This document shows positions 49,251 to 57,837 of a stretch of DNA of 64,000 bases, in pieces. The notes below the pieces were generated by a model that was not told where the DNA came from, did no database searches, and saw only the letters and a list, made by a program, of their open reading frames with translations. Positions within the stretch are counted from its first letter, which is position 1, and every line of letters starts with the position of its first letter. The stretch lies in the IMG/VR virus record IMGVR_UViG_3300042340_000394, positions 1 to 64,000 of that record, one strand, 5' to 3'. Source of the stretch: a virus. A program made the translations under genes and the position numbers.

Positions 49251-49871
49251 ATGAGCAAGAAAAGCAAGACGCGAGTCCGACGTTCGGTTCGCAACTCCGG
49301 CGAGATCACCATCTATCTCAAGTCGTCGGACGGGTACAGTGCGACGCGACACTTCAAGACCCTCGCTGGCGCACGCAAGTTTGCGCGCAAGACGATGGGT
49401 GAGCGTTACAAAATCGGATCGTGGTACGCCGTATCCGGCGGCGGTACGATGCGTATGACGTCCGTAGGCGCGTCGCCCGAATCGCTTCTCGCGCCCGAGC
49501 CGAAGGCCGCTCCGACCGCGTGTGAGTGCGACGCAGGCTACAACGAAGACACCGGGCACTGGGCAGGCCCGTGCGACTACTGCCGTTCGCCCGCGGGGCT
49601 CGCCGCGAAGGCGAAGCAGGAGGCGAAGGCGAAGCTCGACGACGAGAAGTTCATCGAGCTCCGCGCGCTCGCCCGAAAACTCGGGAACGATCGGTACGGC
49701 AACGTGGCTCGCGTAAGCGGAACGGCGCACCATTCCCGCGGGCTGCGGTGGGATGAAGTACACCCGAAGGACCGCAAGGCCATCGAAGCGGCGGCGAAGC
49801 GCATGAAGCTCGACATCAAGCACCGCGAGTACAGTCTCGCGCTCGCCTACGATTTCGACCCCGGATTCTGA
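49251..49871 (+). CDS. Tagged unknown protein (206 aa)
   Basis: ATG 49251. Tag SKKSKTRVRRSVRNSG. A small alpha-beta domain follows (TIYLKSSDGYSATRHFKTLA), a Cys/His cluster (CECDAGYNEDTGHWAGPCDY, CRS) that may bind zinc, and a helical end. No family recognised. Confidence 0.7.
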   Translation: MSKKSKTRVRRSVRNSGEITIYLKSSDGYSATRHFKTLAGARKFARKTMGERYKIGSWYAVSGGGTMRMTSVGASPESLLAPEPKAAPTACECDAGYNEDTGHWAGPCDYCRSPAGLAAKAKQEAKAKLDDEKFIELRALARKLGNDRYGNVARVSGTAHHSRGLRWDEVHPKDRKAIEAAAKRMKLDIKHREYSLALAYDFDPGF

Positions 49872-49899
49872 ACCACTGAATCCACGGCGTCGGCGCGGC

Positions 49900-50421
49900 C
49901 TAGAGGGCGCGGCCCTCGTACGGGTCGATGCGGTTCGCTTCGGCGAAGGCGCGAACGTCGCGCCGAAGTTGCTTGCGCGCGGCTTCAACCGACGCCTTCG
50001 TGCGACCGAGCGAGACCTTCTTCGTGCCCGTGATGTGCGCGAACATTTCGGCGCTGCGACTCACGGCCTCGCGAGGATCATCGTCGGGGTCGAGCAGCGG
50101 CGTGTAAACGCTCTGCACGTCGTATGCAATCCGCTGGCGGTCTACGCGAACGAGGCGAGGCTTCATCGCGAAGAACTCCGCCTCGTCGTGGATGCCCACC
50201 GGCCCCGCGCCTGTCTGCGGCGTAGCGCCAGCACGATCGAGCACGAACGCCGCCCCGCGATACCCCAACCTCAGTACGAAAACGCCATCGACGAAGTTGT
50301 CGAAACTGTACTCGGCGCCGATGATGAACGGGGCTCGCACCGGGCGCATCCCGTCGGGGTAGAGAATCGTCGGCTCCGGGTTGAGGAGCGAACGTCGGCG
50401 AGCGGGCTTGCGGGTGAGCAT
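49900..50421 (-). CDS. Tagged unknown protein (173 aa)
   Basis: ATG 50421 is exactly 6 bp from a class II promoter. Tag MLTRKPARRRSLLNPEP. Beta-rich N-half (FVDGVFVLRLGYRGAAFVLD) and a helical C-half. No family recognised. Confidence 0.7.
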   Translation of the reverse strand: MLTRKPARRRSLLNPEPTILYPDGMRPVRAPFIIGAEYSFDNFVDGVFVLRLGYRGAAFVLDRAGATPQTGAGPVGIHDEAEFFAMKPRLVRVDRQRIAYDVQSVYTPLLDPDDDPREAVSRSAEMFAHITGTKKVSLGRTKASVEAARKQLRRDVRAFAEANRIDPYEGRAL

Positions 50422-50427
50422 CGTGCG

Positions 50428-50457
50428 ACTCTACGCGAGCACGCCGCGCACGGGCAA
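50428..50457 (-). promoter_or_regulatory. Class II promoter of the 49900-50421 gene
   Basis: Minus strand TTGCCC, 18 bp, TAGAGT, 6 bp, ATG. Confidence 0.65.
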
Positions 50458-50506
50458 GCGCCGCGAATCCCCGCCACGCGCTCCCCGCGTAGCGACGTTT
50501 TCGCCG

Positions 50507-50536
50507 TTGACACCCCCCCCCCTCCCGTGCTCCGAT
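50507..50536 (+). promoter_or_regulatory. Class II promoter with a C10 tract in its spacer (50543 gene)
   Basis: TTGACA, 18 bp, TCCGAT, 6 bp, ATG. The spacer begins with ten C (50513-50522). Slippage there would change box spacing and could switch the gene on or off. Confidence 0.65.
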
Positions 50537-50542
50537 GCGGGT

Positions 50543-51046
50543 ATGTTCACACGAGCGATTTGCACGGTCGACTTCACGTTCGAGCAAGACAACTTCGACG
50601 ACGACGCCAAGGGTGATCGCGACGCCGACGCGAAGAAGTTCGCGAAGGGGCTGCTCAAGAAGTACAAGCGTCCGCACATGGACGACCTCACGAGCATGGT
50701 GATGGCGCTCGAACAGAAGGCGTCCGAAGCGGTCGCGAAGAAGGCGAAGGTCCGGCAGATCAACGGCGGCTCGTACGACGGCGGAGACGTGCTCTCCGTG
50801 CCGTACTCCGTCGAGAGCGTGGCCGACGTGCAGCGCCTCCGCGACGTGTTCGACAGCGAAGGTCGCAGCTACGACGAAGCGCCCTACATCACCGCGAGCG
50901 GCATGATCCTCTGGCTCGACGGCTACAACGGCAAGGCGTACGGACTCAGTTCGTCCGTTCGCAACGACTCGGACCTCGACGAGTGGCTCGAAGCGAACAC
51001 GCCCAAGAAGCGCGTCGCCCGCAAGCCCAAGAAGTCGCGCCGCTGA
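50543..51046 (+). CDS. Unknown protein with basic tail (167 aa)
   Basis: ATG 50543. Beta start (RAICTVDFTFEQDNF), acidic helix, then a helical middle and a Lys/Arg tail (KKRVARKPKKSRR). No family recognised. Confidence 0.7.
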   Translation: MFTRAICTVDFTFEQDNFDDDAKGDRDADAKKFAKGLLKKYKRPHMDDLTSMVMALEQKASEAVAKKAKVRQINGGSYDGGDVLSVPYSVESVADVQRLRDVFDSEGRSYDEAPYITASGMILWLDGYNGKAYGLSSSVRNDSDLDEWLEANTPKKRVARKPKKSRR

Positions 51047-51077
51047 ATCCCCGCCCCGTCACTCGCGTCTACTCGGA

Positions 51078-51551
51078 GTGACCGTCTCCCTCCCCACCGC
51101 CCACGCGGTCGCCCTCGCGCTCTCGGCGCTGTTCCCCTCCGTCGCCCGCACGCTGCACGACCCGCTGGCCCGCGACACGTTCGTCGTGCGCGCGAAGATG
51201 GTCGACTACGCTTGCTCCGACGCGGGCGTCACACGTTGCGCCACGCTGCACGCGATCGTGTTCGTCGAGTCGGGCTACCGGCTACGCAACGCGCGGGCTT
51301 CGCTGGCGGCGTGCAACCCGTACGGCACCGACGACTGGCAACAGGCGACGTGCGCCGCCCGGTCGCTCGCGTCGGCCCTGCGCCGTTGTCGCGCTACACC
51401 GCGGGCGTTGAATCGTTACCAGTTCGGTGAATGCGCGGTGCCTCGCGGGCGTAGATATCGTAGAGCGCGCCTACGTTCGGCGATCTACGTTCGCAGCGTG
51501 ACGCGCATCGCAACAGCAATCGAGAGGCAACTTGAACAAGTACGACATTAG
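51078..51551 (+). CDS. Secreted lysozyme-like protein (157 aa)
   Basis: GTG 51078. A hydrophobic N-terminus (AHAVALALSALFPSVA) like a signal peptide, then HAIVFVESGYRLRNA, which fits a soluble-lytic-transglycosylase Glu motif, and an Arg-rich C-part. Third candidate cell-wall enzyme in the window. Confidence 0.55.
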   Translation: MTVSLPTAHAVALALSALFPSVARTLHDPLARDTFVVRAKMVDYACSDAGVTRCATLHAIVFVESGYRLRNARASLAACNPYGTDDWQQATCAARSLASALRRCRATPRALNRYQFGECAVPRGRRYRRARLRSAIYVRSVTRIATAIERQLEQVRH

Positions 51552-52107
51552 CCTTCTGGCCGTGATGCTTGCAGCGGTGGCGGCGGTGTACGCGGTATGG
51601 CGGGCGCGGCAACGACGCGCGAAGGCCACTGCGCGCCCCACGGCGGCGCTCCCGAGCCTCGACGCGACCACGGCGACGGAGCCCTCCGTGCCGCCACCGC
51701 AGCGGGCGCTCACCGTCCGCGAGCGACGGCGCGAGGAGATCGTGACGCTCGCGCAGGCCGACCGATGCCTGTACTGCTCCGCGGAACCGACCGCGCCGCT
51801 CCCTTACGCGCAATTCACCCGTCCGTCGGTCGACGTGACGGCGCTCCTCACGGGCGACCTCCCGAAGCACTGGCGGGTGCATAACCCGACGGAACTCGAT
51901 GCGATCCCGCTTGTCTGCGACGCCCACGCCACGATCGCACGTTCGGCAGTGGAACTGCGCGCCGCGAAGGCGCACGCCGCCTACGCCGAGTTCGTGAGCG
52001 CGCAGAAGGAGGAAATGCACGAGTTCACGGCGCACGGGCTCGACGAACAGATGCGAGCGGAGGCCGATCGTGTCCGCAAGGGCGTGGCCCGCGGAGGGGC
52101 GTCGTGA
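51532..52107 (+). CDS. One-helix membrane protein with CxxC site (191 aa)
   Basis: TTG start at 51532 with GAGG upstream, overlapping the previous gene by 20 bp. N-terminal helix (ISLLAVMLAAVAAVYAVW), Pro linker, then CLYCSAEP and CDAHATI, which may bind zinc, and a long helix. Function unknown. Confidence 0.6.
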   Translation: MNKYDISLLAVMLAAVAAVYAVWRARQRRAKATARPTAALPSLDATTATEPSVPPPQRALTVRERRREEIVTLAQADRCLYCSAEPTAPLPYAQFTRPSVDVTALLTGDLPKHWRVHNPTELDAIPLVCDAHATIARSAVELRAAKAHAAYAEFVSAQKEEMHEFTAHGLDEQMRAEADRVRKGVARGGAS

Positions 52108-52658
52108 GACACGCATGGAAACGCTCCGGTGGCGTGTGGCAATGCGCGAACTGCGCGCTGGCACGGTGGGCGGAGCGCCTCGACAACGGGCGCAAGTACC
52201 GCACGTTCAACGTCTACTCGCGCGACGCAGTAACGCGATTCAGCGCCGACGATCAACCCGTGCCGCCGTGCGAACCGGCGACGCTCTCGTCGTGCGTGCT
52301 GATCGAGCGCAACGGACGTTTCGCGACCATCAAGTCGCGCAAGCACAACGGGCAACCGGAACTCCTCGGCGGCAAGGCCGAACCCGGCGAGTCGCCCGAA
52401 GAGACGGCGGTGCGAGAGGCACGCGAAGAGGGCGGCGTCGAGGCGATCAACCTGCGCCTCGTGCTCGTGGCGAGCATCGGCGGGCACCGCTGCTCGGTGT
52501 TCGCTGCGGAGGTCGCCAGCGGCGCACGACTGCGTGGCGGCGCCGAAGGCGAGGCCGTGTGGAGCACGCGCGAGCAACTGCTCACGGAGGGCACGTACCG
52601 CGCCGACTTCCCGGCGATCGTCGAAGCGTACGATCGGGTGACTCGCGCGCCGCGATAA
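52104..52658 (+). CDS. Nudix hydrolase with zinc-knuckle N-terminus (184 aa)
   Basis: GTG 52104 overlaps the previous stop. The Nudix box at residues 90-112 is perfect (G at 90, E96, then REAREEGG), so it should hydrolyse a nucleoside diphosphate linked substrate, for example oxidised nucleotides, ADP-ribose or RNA caps. N-terminal CANC with flanking Cys may bind zinc. Lies before the PP2C gene. Confidence 0.9.
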   Translation: MRHAWKRSGGVWQCANCALARWAERLDNGRKYRTFNVYSRDAVTRFSADDQPVPPCEPATLSSCVLIERNGRFATIKSRKHNGQPELLGGKAEPGESPEETAVREAREEGGVEAINLRLVLVASIGGHRCSVFAAEVASGARLRGGAEGEAVWSTREQLLTEGTYRADFPAIVEAYDRVTRAPR

Positions 52659-52681
52659 TCGGTGTTATCGTGGTCGCCATT

Positions 52682-53368
52682 ATGAGACAACTGCGACTGC
52701 CCGTCGCGCCCGCTCCGAGAATCGTCCGCGAGACAAACGCCGTCGCGCTCACGGGGGTGGGTCGCGTGCGCACGAACAACGAAGACTGCGTGGGCATCCG
52801 CGAAGAGCTTCTCGTTCTCTCCGACGGCATGGGCGGGCACGCTCACGGCGAAGTCGCCTCCGAGGCGGCGGTGCGAACGTTCCTCGACTACGCGAAGCGC
52901 GTGCGGTCGCAACGTGCGGAGGGCGTGCTCGAAGAGGCGTTCCGACTCGCGCAGCGCACGGTGGCGCTCGTGCCCGATGATGCGGGCTGCACGCTCGTGG
53001 CGGTGCGCGTCGAAGAGCGATGCGTCGTCGTGGGTCACACGGGCGACTCGCGGGCGTACCTTCTGCGGCGCGGAAACGCGATCTCACTCACGCGCGACCA
53101 CGCGGTGCAGAGCATGCTCACGCGATGCCTCGGTGGCGGTTGTCGCGTCGCGTGGGAACCGACGATCGCGCGCATCGCCACGCTCCCCGGTGACGCCGTG
53201 ATGCTATGCTCCGACGGGCTGCACGGCATGATCGACGACGAAACGATCGCGTCGCTGTGGGATGCGTCGGGCGGCGATATCGAACGTTTCGCCGTCGATG
53301 CGCACAACGAAGCGATGGCGATGGGCGGCGACGACAACTGCTCGATCGTCGTGGCGAGGTGCCGGTGA
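52682..53368 (+). CDS. PP2C-family Ser/Thr phosphatase (228 aa)
   Basis: ATG 52682. All PP2C metal motifs are visible: GRVRTNNEDCVG, SDGMGGHAHGE, HTGDSRAYLLR, CSDGLHGM and GGDDNCSIVV. No extra domain. It would remove phosphate from host or viral proteins; no partner kinase is seen. Stop overlaps the next GTG. Confidence 0.9.
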   Translation: MRQLRLPVAPAPRIVRETNAVALTGVGRVRTNNEDCVGIREELLVLSDGMGGHAHGEVASEAAVRTFLDYAKRVRSQRAEGVLEEAFRLAQRTVALVPDDAGCTLVAVRVEERCVVVGHTGDSRAYLLRRGNAISLTRDHAVQSMLTRCLGGGCRVAWEPTIARIATLPGDAVMLCSDGLHGMIDDETIASLWDASGGDIERFAVDAHNEAMAMGGDDNCSIVVARCR

Positions 53369-53541
53369 GCCTCGCGCTGCGAGTGACGATGGCGGTGTTC
53401 CGCGAGGGGTGGCGCCCGTGCGACGCGCGATGCGAGCGGTGGCGCAACTGCGTTTCGGGCGCCGTCGGTACGCGGGCCGACGTGCTCCGGTGCGGGCTCG
53501 CGCTGCTAACGGCGGGCGGAGAGAATCGCACGGCGTCGTGA
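53365..53541 (+). CDS. Small Cys-containing protein (58 aa)
   Basis: GTG 53365 overlaps the PP2C stop. WRPCDARCERWRNC looks like a metal or disulfide cluster. Its stop overlaps a 12-codon mini-ORF. Confidence 0.55.
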   Translation: MSLALRVTMAVFREGWRPCDARCERWRNCVSGAVGTRADVLRCGLALLTAGGENRTAS

Positions 53542-53576
53542 ATAATCGCGGGGCGCGGGCCGTCGCAAGGGCGTGA
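53538..53576 (+). CDS. Possible 12-residue coupling ORF
   Basis: GTG 53538 overlaps the upstream stop and its TGA overlaps the next GTG (53573). Encodes MNNRGARAVARA. Continuous coupling across a short gap suggests a translational bridge rather than a functional peptide. Confidence 0.35.
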   Translation: MNNRGARAVARA

Positions 53577-53833
53577 CAAGCAAGCCCTTCAACACGATCC
53601 CTCCGCTGGATCGAAAACTCGTGACCATCCCGGTGTACGGTGCTCCGTCGCAACCGCGTCAACCGCCGTTCGTGCGCCACGTCGAGCCTCTCTCGCCGAC
53701 TGCCGCGCAGGCCGTCCGCGAGCAAGTCGAGCGCCTCGTCGCGCTGCGCCTCTCGCCGACGATCACGTCGCCCGCCGACCGGGCGGAACTCGACTCGATC
53801 ATCGGCGCCCTCACGGTGGCGGTGGCCTCGTGA
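53573..53833 (+). CDS. Small unknown protein (86 aa)
   Basis: GTG 53573. Pro-rich first half, helical second half (AAQAVREQVERLVALRL). Stop overlaps the next GTG. Confidence 0.6.
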   Translation: MTSKPFNTIPPLDRKLVTIPVYGAPSQPRQPPFVRHVEPLSPTAAQAVREQVERLVALRLSPTITSPADRAELDSIIGALTVAVAS

Positions 53834-54117
53834 GCGATCGGACGATAACGCCGCCGAAGGCCGAGTCGTACTACGACGCTCACGCGCTCGTCGCGTTTCT
53901 CGAACGCCGACGCGGTGCCGAAGCAGGATCGTTACTCGACGAGTCTCTGCGAGAAGTGCTCAAGCACTACGGCGCGAAGAACAGGGAGCTCGTCCGTCTC
54001 GATCGCAAGTACCGCAAGGAAAACGAAGACGACTTCTTGAGCCCTTACGACGGCCCGCTTCTCAACGAACTGCACGACGTTCTCAGCGACGCCTTTTGCG
54101 TCCACGTTTACTGGTGA
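53830..54117 (+). CDS. Unknown helical protein (95 aa)
   Basis: GTG 53830 overlaps the previous stop. Helical, charged (VLKHYGAKNRELVRLDRKYR). Stop overlaps the next GTG. Confidence 0.6.
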   Translation: MSDRTITPPKAESYYDAHALVAFLERRRGAEAGSLLDESLREVLKHYGAKNRELVRLDRKYRKENEDDFLSPYDGPLLNELHDVLSDAFCVHVYW

Positions 54118-55349
54118 GCACGATGAACATCGCATTCAAGTGGCGGAGCAACGCCGAAGGCGAGCGCGACGGCGGGAGCATCACCCTGCGCGTCGGCGCG
54201 GCGTCGGTCTGCGCGACGATCGTTCGCCCCGCCGTGGGGCGCGAGGTGATGCGCGGCGCGTCGTTTCTGGAGTACCTGCGCGGGCGAGGCTTCACGGCGA
54301 CGTTGGCCCCCGCGCCGCGTCTCGGCGTCGCGCTCGCGGGCGCGATCGGTCCCGCGCAGTTCGTCGAAGGCTGGCGATGGCGCAAGAACCCGGAGAACGT
54401 CCGCAACGCGCGCGAAACGTCGCTCTGGTTCACGCGCGATATGGTCGGGTGGCGCTGGCGTGCGGAGCCTCGCGAGCGGAGCCTGTACCAGCGCAACACG
54501 CCGACCGACGGGTTTGCAACGTGGGCACGGGTGATCCTCGGGGAGCGCGACGTTCGCGAGGTGCATCGTTTCACGCGAGACGTGGTGGTGCCGATGCCCG
54601 AAGGCGACTATGCCGCGACGGCAACGACGATCGTCACCGAAGAGGTGCGGGCGCGTGTGCCCGCGTGGTTGCGGGAACTCGCGCCGCAGTTCACTCGCAC
54701 GACGACGGTCACGACGGAGCGCGTGATCGAAGCGCCGATCGGCATGTTCCGGTCGCACACGATCGACGGCGACGATCCCGAAGCGGCGGCGCGGGCGTTC
54801 GCCGAACGTGTCGAGGCGAGGCGCGCGGAGCGCTCCGGGTGGGCACTCCCGCTGCGCATGCGGGCGTCGGGCGACGACGTGTGGGAGGCGTACCATCACG
54901 CGAGCGGCGAGTGGCGCTCGTGGGGCACTGCGAAGCGCGAGGCGCTCCCGAAGGAGGCGCGCGTCGAGGAGTGCCGCCCGTGCTCCGACGAAGCGATCGC
55001 GCGGGTGCTCACGCCTAAGACGTACGGCGTCGAGGTTGGCGAAATGCGCAAGCGTCTCGGGCGCGAGGCGCTGGAGCACGTCGCGGAACTCGCGGAGGGC
55101 CTCGTGTCCGCGAACGAAGTGACGCGCCACGCCGCGCAAGTCGAGGTGGCCCGCGCCCGTGCCGAAGCGCAGGCGAAGATCGCGGCGCTCGGGCCGAACG
55201 CGGCGAAGGATGCCTTGGCGGGCGTGCTCGCGGCGACGCTGGTGCCGCCGCTCCCGTCGTGGGCGAAGTATGCGGTGCTCGGCGGGCTCTTCTCGCTCGG
55301 GGTGATGAACATGGCGATGCTCGGCGTCGCGAACGTGGGGCGCGTGTGA
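54114..55349 (+). CDS. Large C-terminally anchored protein (411 aa)
   Basis: GTG 54114 overlaps the previous stop. Long soluble part with strands (TTTVTTERVIEAPIG) and a repeated Ala/Glu helix near the end (AAQVEVARARAEAQAKIAAL), then one membrane helix (YAVLGGLFSLGVMNMAMLG). Possibly a virion membrane or channel component; no family recognised. Confidence 0.7.
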   Translation: MSTMNIAFKWRSNAEGERDGGSITLRVGAASVCATIVRPAVGREVMRGASFLEYLRGRGFTATLAPAPRLGVALAGAIGPAQFVEGWRWRKNPENVRNARETSLWFTRDMVGWRWRAEPRERSLYQRNTPTDGFATWARVILGERDVREVHRFTRDVVVPMPEGDYAATATTIVTEEVRARVPAWLRELAPQFTRTTTVTTERVIEAPIGMFRSHTIDGDDPEAAARAFAERVEARRAERSGWALPLRMRASGDDVWEAYHHASGEWRSWGTAKREALPKEARVEECRPCSDEAIARVLTPKTYGVEVGEMRKRLGREALEHVAELAEGLVSANEVTRHAAQVEVARARAEAQAKIAALGPNAAKDALAGVLAATLVPPLPSWAKYAVLGGLFSLGVMNMAMLGVANVGRV

Positions 55350-55582
55350 GTGACTACCGAACGTCGCCCGACGACACGGTGCCGCGCACCGACTACGAGC
55401 GCGTGGTCGCGGAGAACGTCGCGCTGCGGGCGGAACTCGACCGCGAGCGCAGCATCGCGCCGGAGTTGCAGCGCATCGTGCAGCACAACGTCTCGCCCGC
55501 GCGAGTTATCTTCTACGCCACGCTGGCGCTCGTGGTGGGCAACAACATCGTGTACGCGCTCGGCTGGTTCGCGGTGCAGTAA
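55346..55582 (+). CDS. Coiled-coil plus membrane-helix protein (78 aa)
   Basis: GTG 55346 overlaps the previous stop. Coiled coil (YERVVAENVALRAELDRE) and one helix (VIFYATLALVVGNNIVYALG). Companion of the preceding anchored protein. Confidence 0.65.
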   Translation: MSDYRTSPDDTVPRTDYERVVAENVALRAELDRERSIAPELQRIVQHNVSPARVIFYATLALVVGNNIVYALGWFAVQ

Positions 55583-55599
55583 ATCGCCGCCGCGCCGTG

Positions 55600-55627
55600 A
55601 AGAACGGCGGCGCTGGCGACGTAGAAG
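55600..55627 (+). promoter_or_regulatory. Class I box pair (55632 gene)
   Basis: AAGAAC, 16 bp, TAGAAG; ATG after 4 bp. Confidence 0.75.
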
Positions 55628-55631
55628 GCGC

Positions 55632-56021
55632 ATGAACACGCCGAACCTCACCGAACTCGCAACCGCGATCGCCTGCCTCACGCCCGCCGACCGCGACGCC
55701 GTGCTCGCGGAGGCGTACACGCTCGCGGCGAAAACCCACGCCGGGACCGTGTACGTCGTCGCGTTCACGACGCCCGACTACACGAACTGCACCGGGCGCT
55801 ACAGCAGGGTCGACGCGATCAAGGCGCTCCGCGCGGCGACCGGCTTCGGTCTCGGCGAGGCGAAGGCCGCGATCGAAGCGGGGGTGTTCCACGGCAAGCG
55901 CACGGCGCTCGACGCCACCGCCCTCGCGAGCAAGATCAACGCGGAGTGGGCGAAGATCGCCCACCACACGATGGCGACCGTCGCCATCGCCGCCGCGGTT
56001 CCCGCTCCGGTGGCGCCGTGA
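55632..56021 (+). CDS. L7/L12 C-terminal-like domain protein (129 aa)
   Basis: ATG 55632, class I promoter. Helical first 33 residues, a strand (GTVYVVAFTT), then residues 60-115 follow the L7/L12 C-domain closely: DAIKALRAATGFGLGEAKAA (compare the ribosomal VIK.VRE.TGLGLKEAK), EAG turn and a last helix. The same fold at 44831 suggests a family used by this element. Overlaps the ATPase-like gene (GTGA), so the two are made together. Confidence 0.75.
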   Translation: MNTPNLTELATAIACLTPADRDAVLAEAYTLAAKTHAGTVYVVAFTTPDYTNCTGRYSRVDAIKALRAATGFGLGEAKAAIEAGVFHGKRTALDATALASKINAEWAKIAHHTMATVAIAAAVPAPVAP

Positions 56022-57175
56022 TCGGCTCGCTCCGGCTGCACAACATCGGCCCGTTCGCCGACGTTCGCGTACGGTTCCCGCCCGCTCGCGGCGGGCAGTT
56101 CCTCGCGCTCGTCGGCGAGGGCGTCACGTCCGCGCTGCGAGGCGCCGCCGTCGCGCTCGCAGGGCCGAACGTCTACGCGGGTGCGCCGACGCGACCGATC
56201 TACCCGATCGTACGCGACGGGTGCCGCGAGGGCATGGCGATCATCAATACGGGCGAAGAACCGTTCGCGACGTACTTCTCCCGCGACGGCGCCCACTGGA
56301 ACCCGGTGCAGTCTCGGGAACCGACGTTCTGCGGGTTCTTCGTCGCGTACGGCGCCGACCGCGTGCGCGACGACAACGTGGGCGACAACCGCCTCGACGA
56401 CTGCGACGGCTTCAACGGGTGGCGGCATATCGGTTCCGTGTTCGGCGACCGGGCGTGCCTTCTGCGACCGCGACACGTTCTCGCGGAACTGCTACGCATC
56501 GCCTCGTTCGTCGGCGAGTCGGAGTGGGCCGCGCTCTACGGCGGCGCGTACGACGGGACGTGCGGCGCGCTGGCGGCGATTCTCGGCGCGGAGCGAGTCC
56601 GCATGGGCGAGGATCACGTCGAGGTCGACGGCGTGCCCCTGCGGCGCCTCGGGAGCGGCGCGAACGGCATCGCCGCGTGGGTCGCCGACTTGTGCGCCCG
56701 GTGGGTGGTGCGCGAGGTCAAGGCGGGGCGCACGGTGCCCGCCGACTTCTACGCCGCGATGGATGGCGTGTGCATCATCGACGCGATCGACGCGCACCTC
56801 CCGCCCGCGGAGCAAGTCACGCTCGTCGAGCGCGTGCGGGCCACGTTCCCGCGCATGACGTTCATCGCGGGCGTCGAGGCGCCGCTCACGCTGTGCGGCC
56901 TGCGCGGCGACGAGGTGGTGGTGCTCCGCGACGGCAAGGCGATGCACAACGTCGCGGACCCTCGGTTGCAGACGGCCAGTGAGCTCTACGAAGCCTTCTA
57001 CGGCATCGACCGCCTGCACCCCGAAGGTCTCAGCAACACGCTCGACCTCTACACGCGGCTCGCCCGAAACCCGCGTCGCGACGATGCGGACGAACGCGCG
57101 CTCGAAGAACTCGCGGCGGTTCTGCACGAGGCTGGCATCAAGCGTTCGCCACCGTGCCGACGCAGAAGCGACTGA
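56018..57175 (+). CDS. Degenerate ABC/SMC-type ATPase (pseudo-ATPase)
   Basis: A 385-residue protein. The fold order fits OLD/RecF-like ATPases: start SLRLHNIGPFADVRVRF, P-loop region at 31-43, signature-like LGSGANG (211-217), Walker B region VCIIDAIDAH (251-260), H-loop region GVEAPL and a final RGDEVVVLRDG. But the P-loop reads GEGVTSALRGA without the GK(S/T), the Walker B catalytic Glu is Ala256, and the H-loop His is Glu287. All three changes predict no ATP hydrolysis. Made with an L7/L12-like protein. Confidence 0.75.
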   Translation: MIGSLRLHNIGPFADVRVRFPPARGGQFLALVGEGVTSALRGAAVALAGPNVYAGAPTRPIYPIVRDGCREGMAIINTGEEPFATYFSRDGAHWNPVQSREPTFCGFFVAYGADRVRDDNVGDNRLDDCDGFNGWRHIGSVFGDRACLLRPRHVLAELLRIASFVGESEWAALYGGAYDGTCGALAAILGAERVRMGEDHVEVDGVPLRRLGSGANGIAAWVADLCARWVVREVKAGRTVPADFYAAMDGVCIIDAIDAHLPPAEQVTLVERVRATFPRMTFIAGVEAPLTLCGLRGDEVVVLRDGKAMHNVADPRLQTASELYEAFYGIDRLHPEGLSNTLDLYTRLARNPRRDDADERALEELAAVLHEAGIKRSPPCRRRSD

Positions 57176-57179
57176 GCGG

Positions 57180-57207
57180 TTGCGTTCTGGCGGCGTTCGT
57201 GTAGCGT
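57180..57207 (+). promoter_or_regulatory. Class II promoter of the 57214 gene
   Basis: TTGCGT, 16 bp, TAGCGT, 6 bp, ATG. Confidence 0.6.
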
Positions 57208-57213
57208 CGCAGC

Positions 57214-57789
57214 ATGGCAACCACGAAGAAGTCTCCGAAGAAGCGCCCCGCGAAGTTCGCCTCCGTCCGCAACGGTAGCGTCTACGACGCGAGGTTCGCT
57301 GAACGAACCGATGGTATGACGCGAGACGAAGCGCAATCGCTCATGCGAAGCATCGAGTTCGGTGACACTGTGTCATATGCGTCGAAGAATGGTCGCGTGT
57401 ACTCCGCAACCGCGTGGATCACTGATCGTAGCAATCCGAGCGAAGGCATCAAGTGGTTGCTCGCCCGTCGAACGTCATCGCGCAAGCGCAGCGAGGCAAC
57501 CGGCGTCAAGCAGAGGGCTCTCGGGCATACTCCGATCGTCGGATGGAAGAACGTCGTGTCGGTTCAGAAGCGCACCAGCGTCCGCAACGGTCGCGCGAAG
57601 TACGGCTACTACGTCGTCGACAAGGTCACCGGGCTCGTGCACGCGGGCAACGAGTTCCGCGAGGATGCGGTCGACGAGCGCAAGGCGATGGTCGAAGAGG
57701 GCGTGCCCGCGAGCCGCGTCGCGGTGATGACCGCGGCCAGCGTGCGGAGCAAGTTCGGCCAGATCCGGTGGGGCACCGGGCGCCCCTGA
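57214..57789 (+). CDS. Tagged unknown protein with two RN tags (191 aa)
   Basis: ATG 57214, exactly 6 bp from a class II promoter. Tags at about residues 16-21 (FASVRNGS) and about 113-118 (KRTSVRNGRAKY), dividing the protein into two units. The C-unit YYVVDKVTGLVHAGNEF and a helix with RKAMVEEG look like a small alpha-beta domain. No family recognised. Confidence 0.7.
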   Translation: MATTKKSPKKRPAKFASVRNGSVYDARFAERTDGMTRDEAQSLMRSIEFGDTVSYASKNGRVYSATAWITDRSNPSEGIKWLLARRTSSRKRSEATGVKQRALGHTPIVGWKNVVSVQKRTSVRNGRAKYGYYVVDKVTGLVHAGNEFREDAVDERKAMVEEGVPASRVAVMTAASVRSKFGQIRWGTGRP

Positions 57790-57837
57790 TGCCGCGCTCC
57801 CGCTGAATACGGCGCTCGCAGCGCACGTCGGTAGCGT

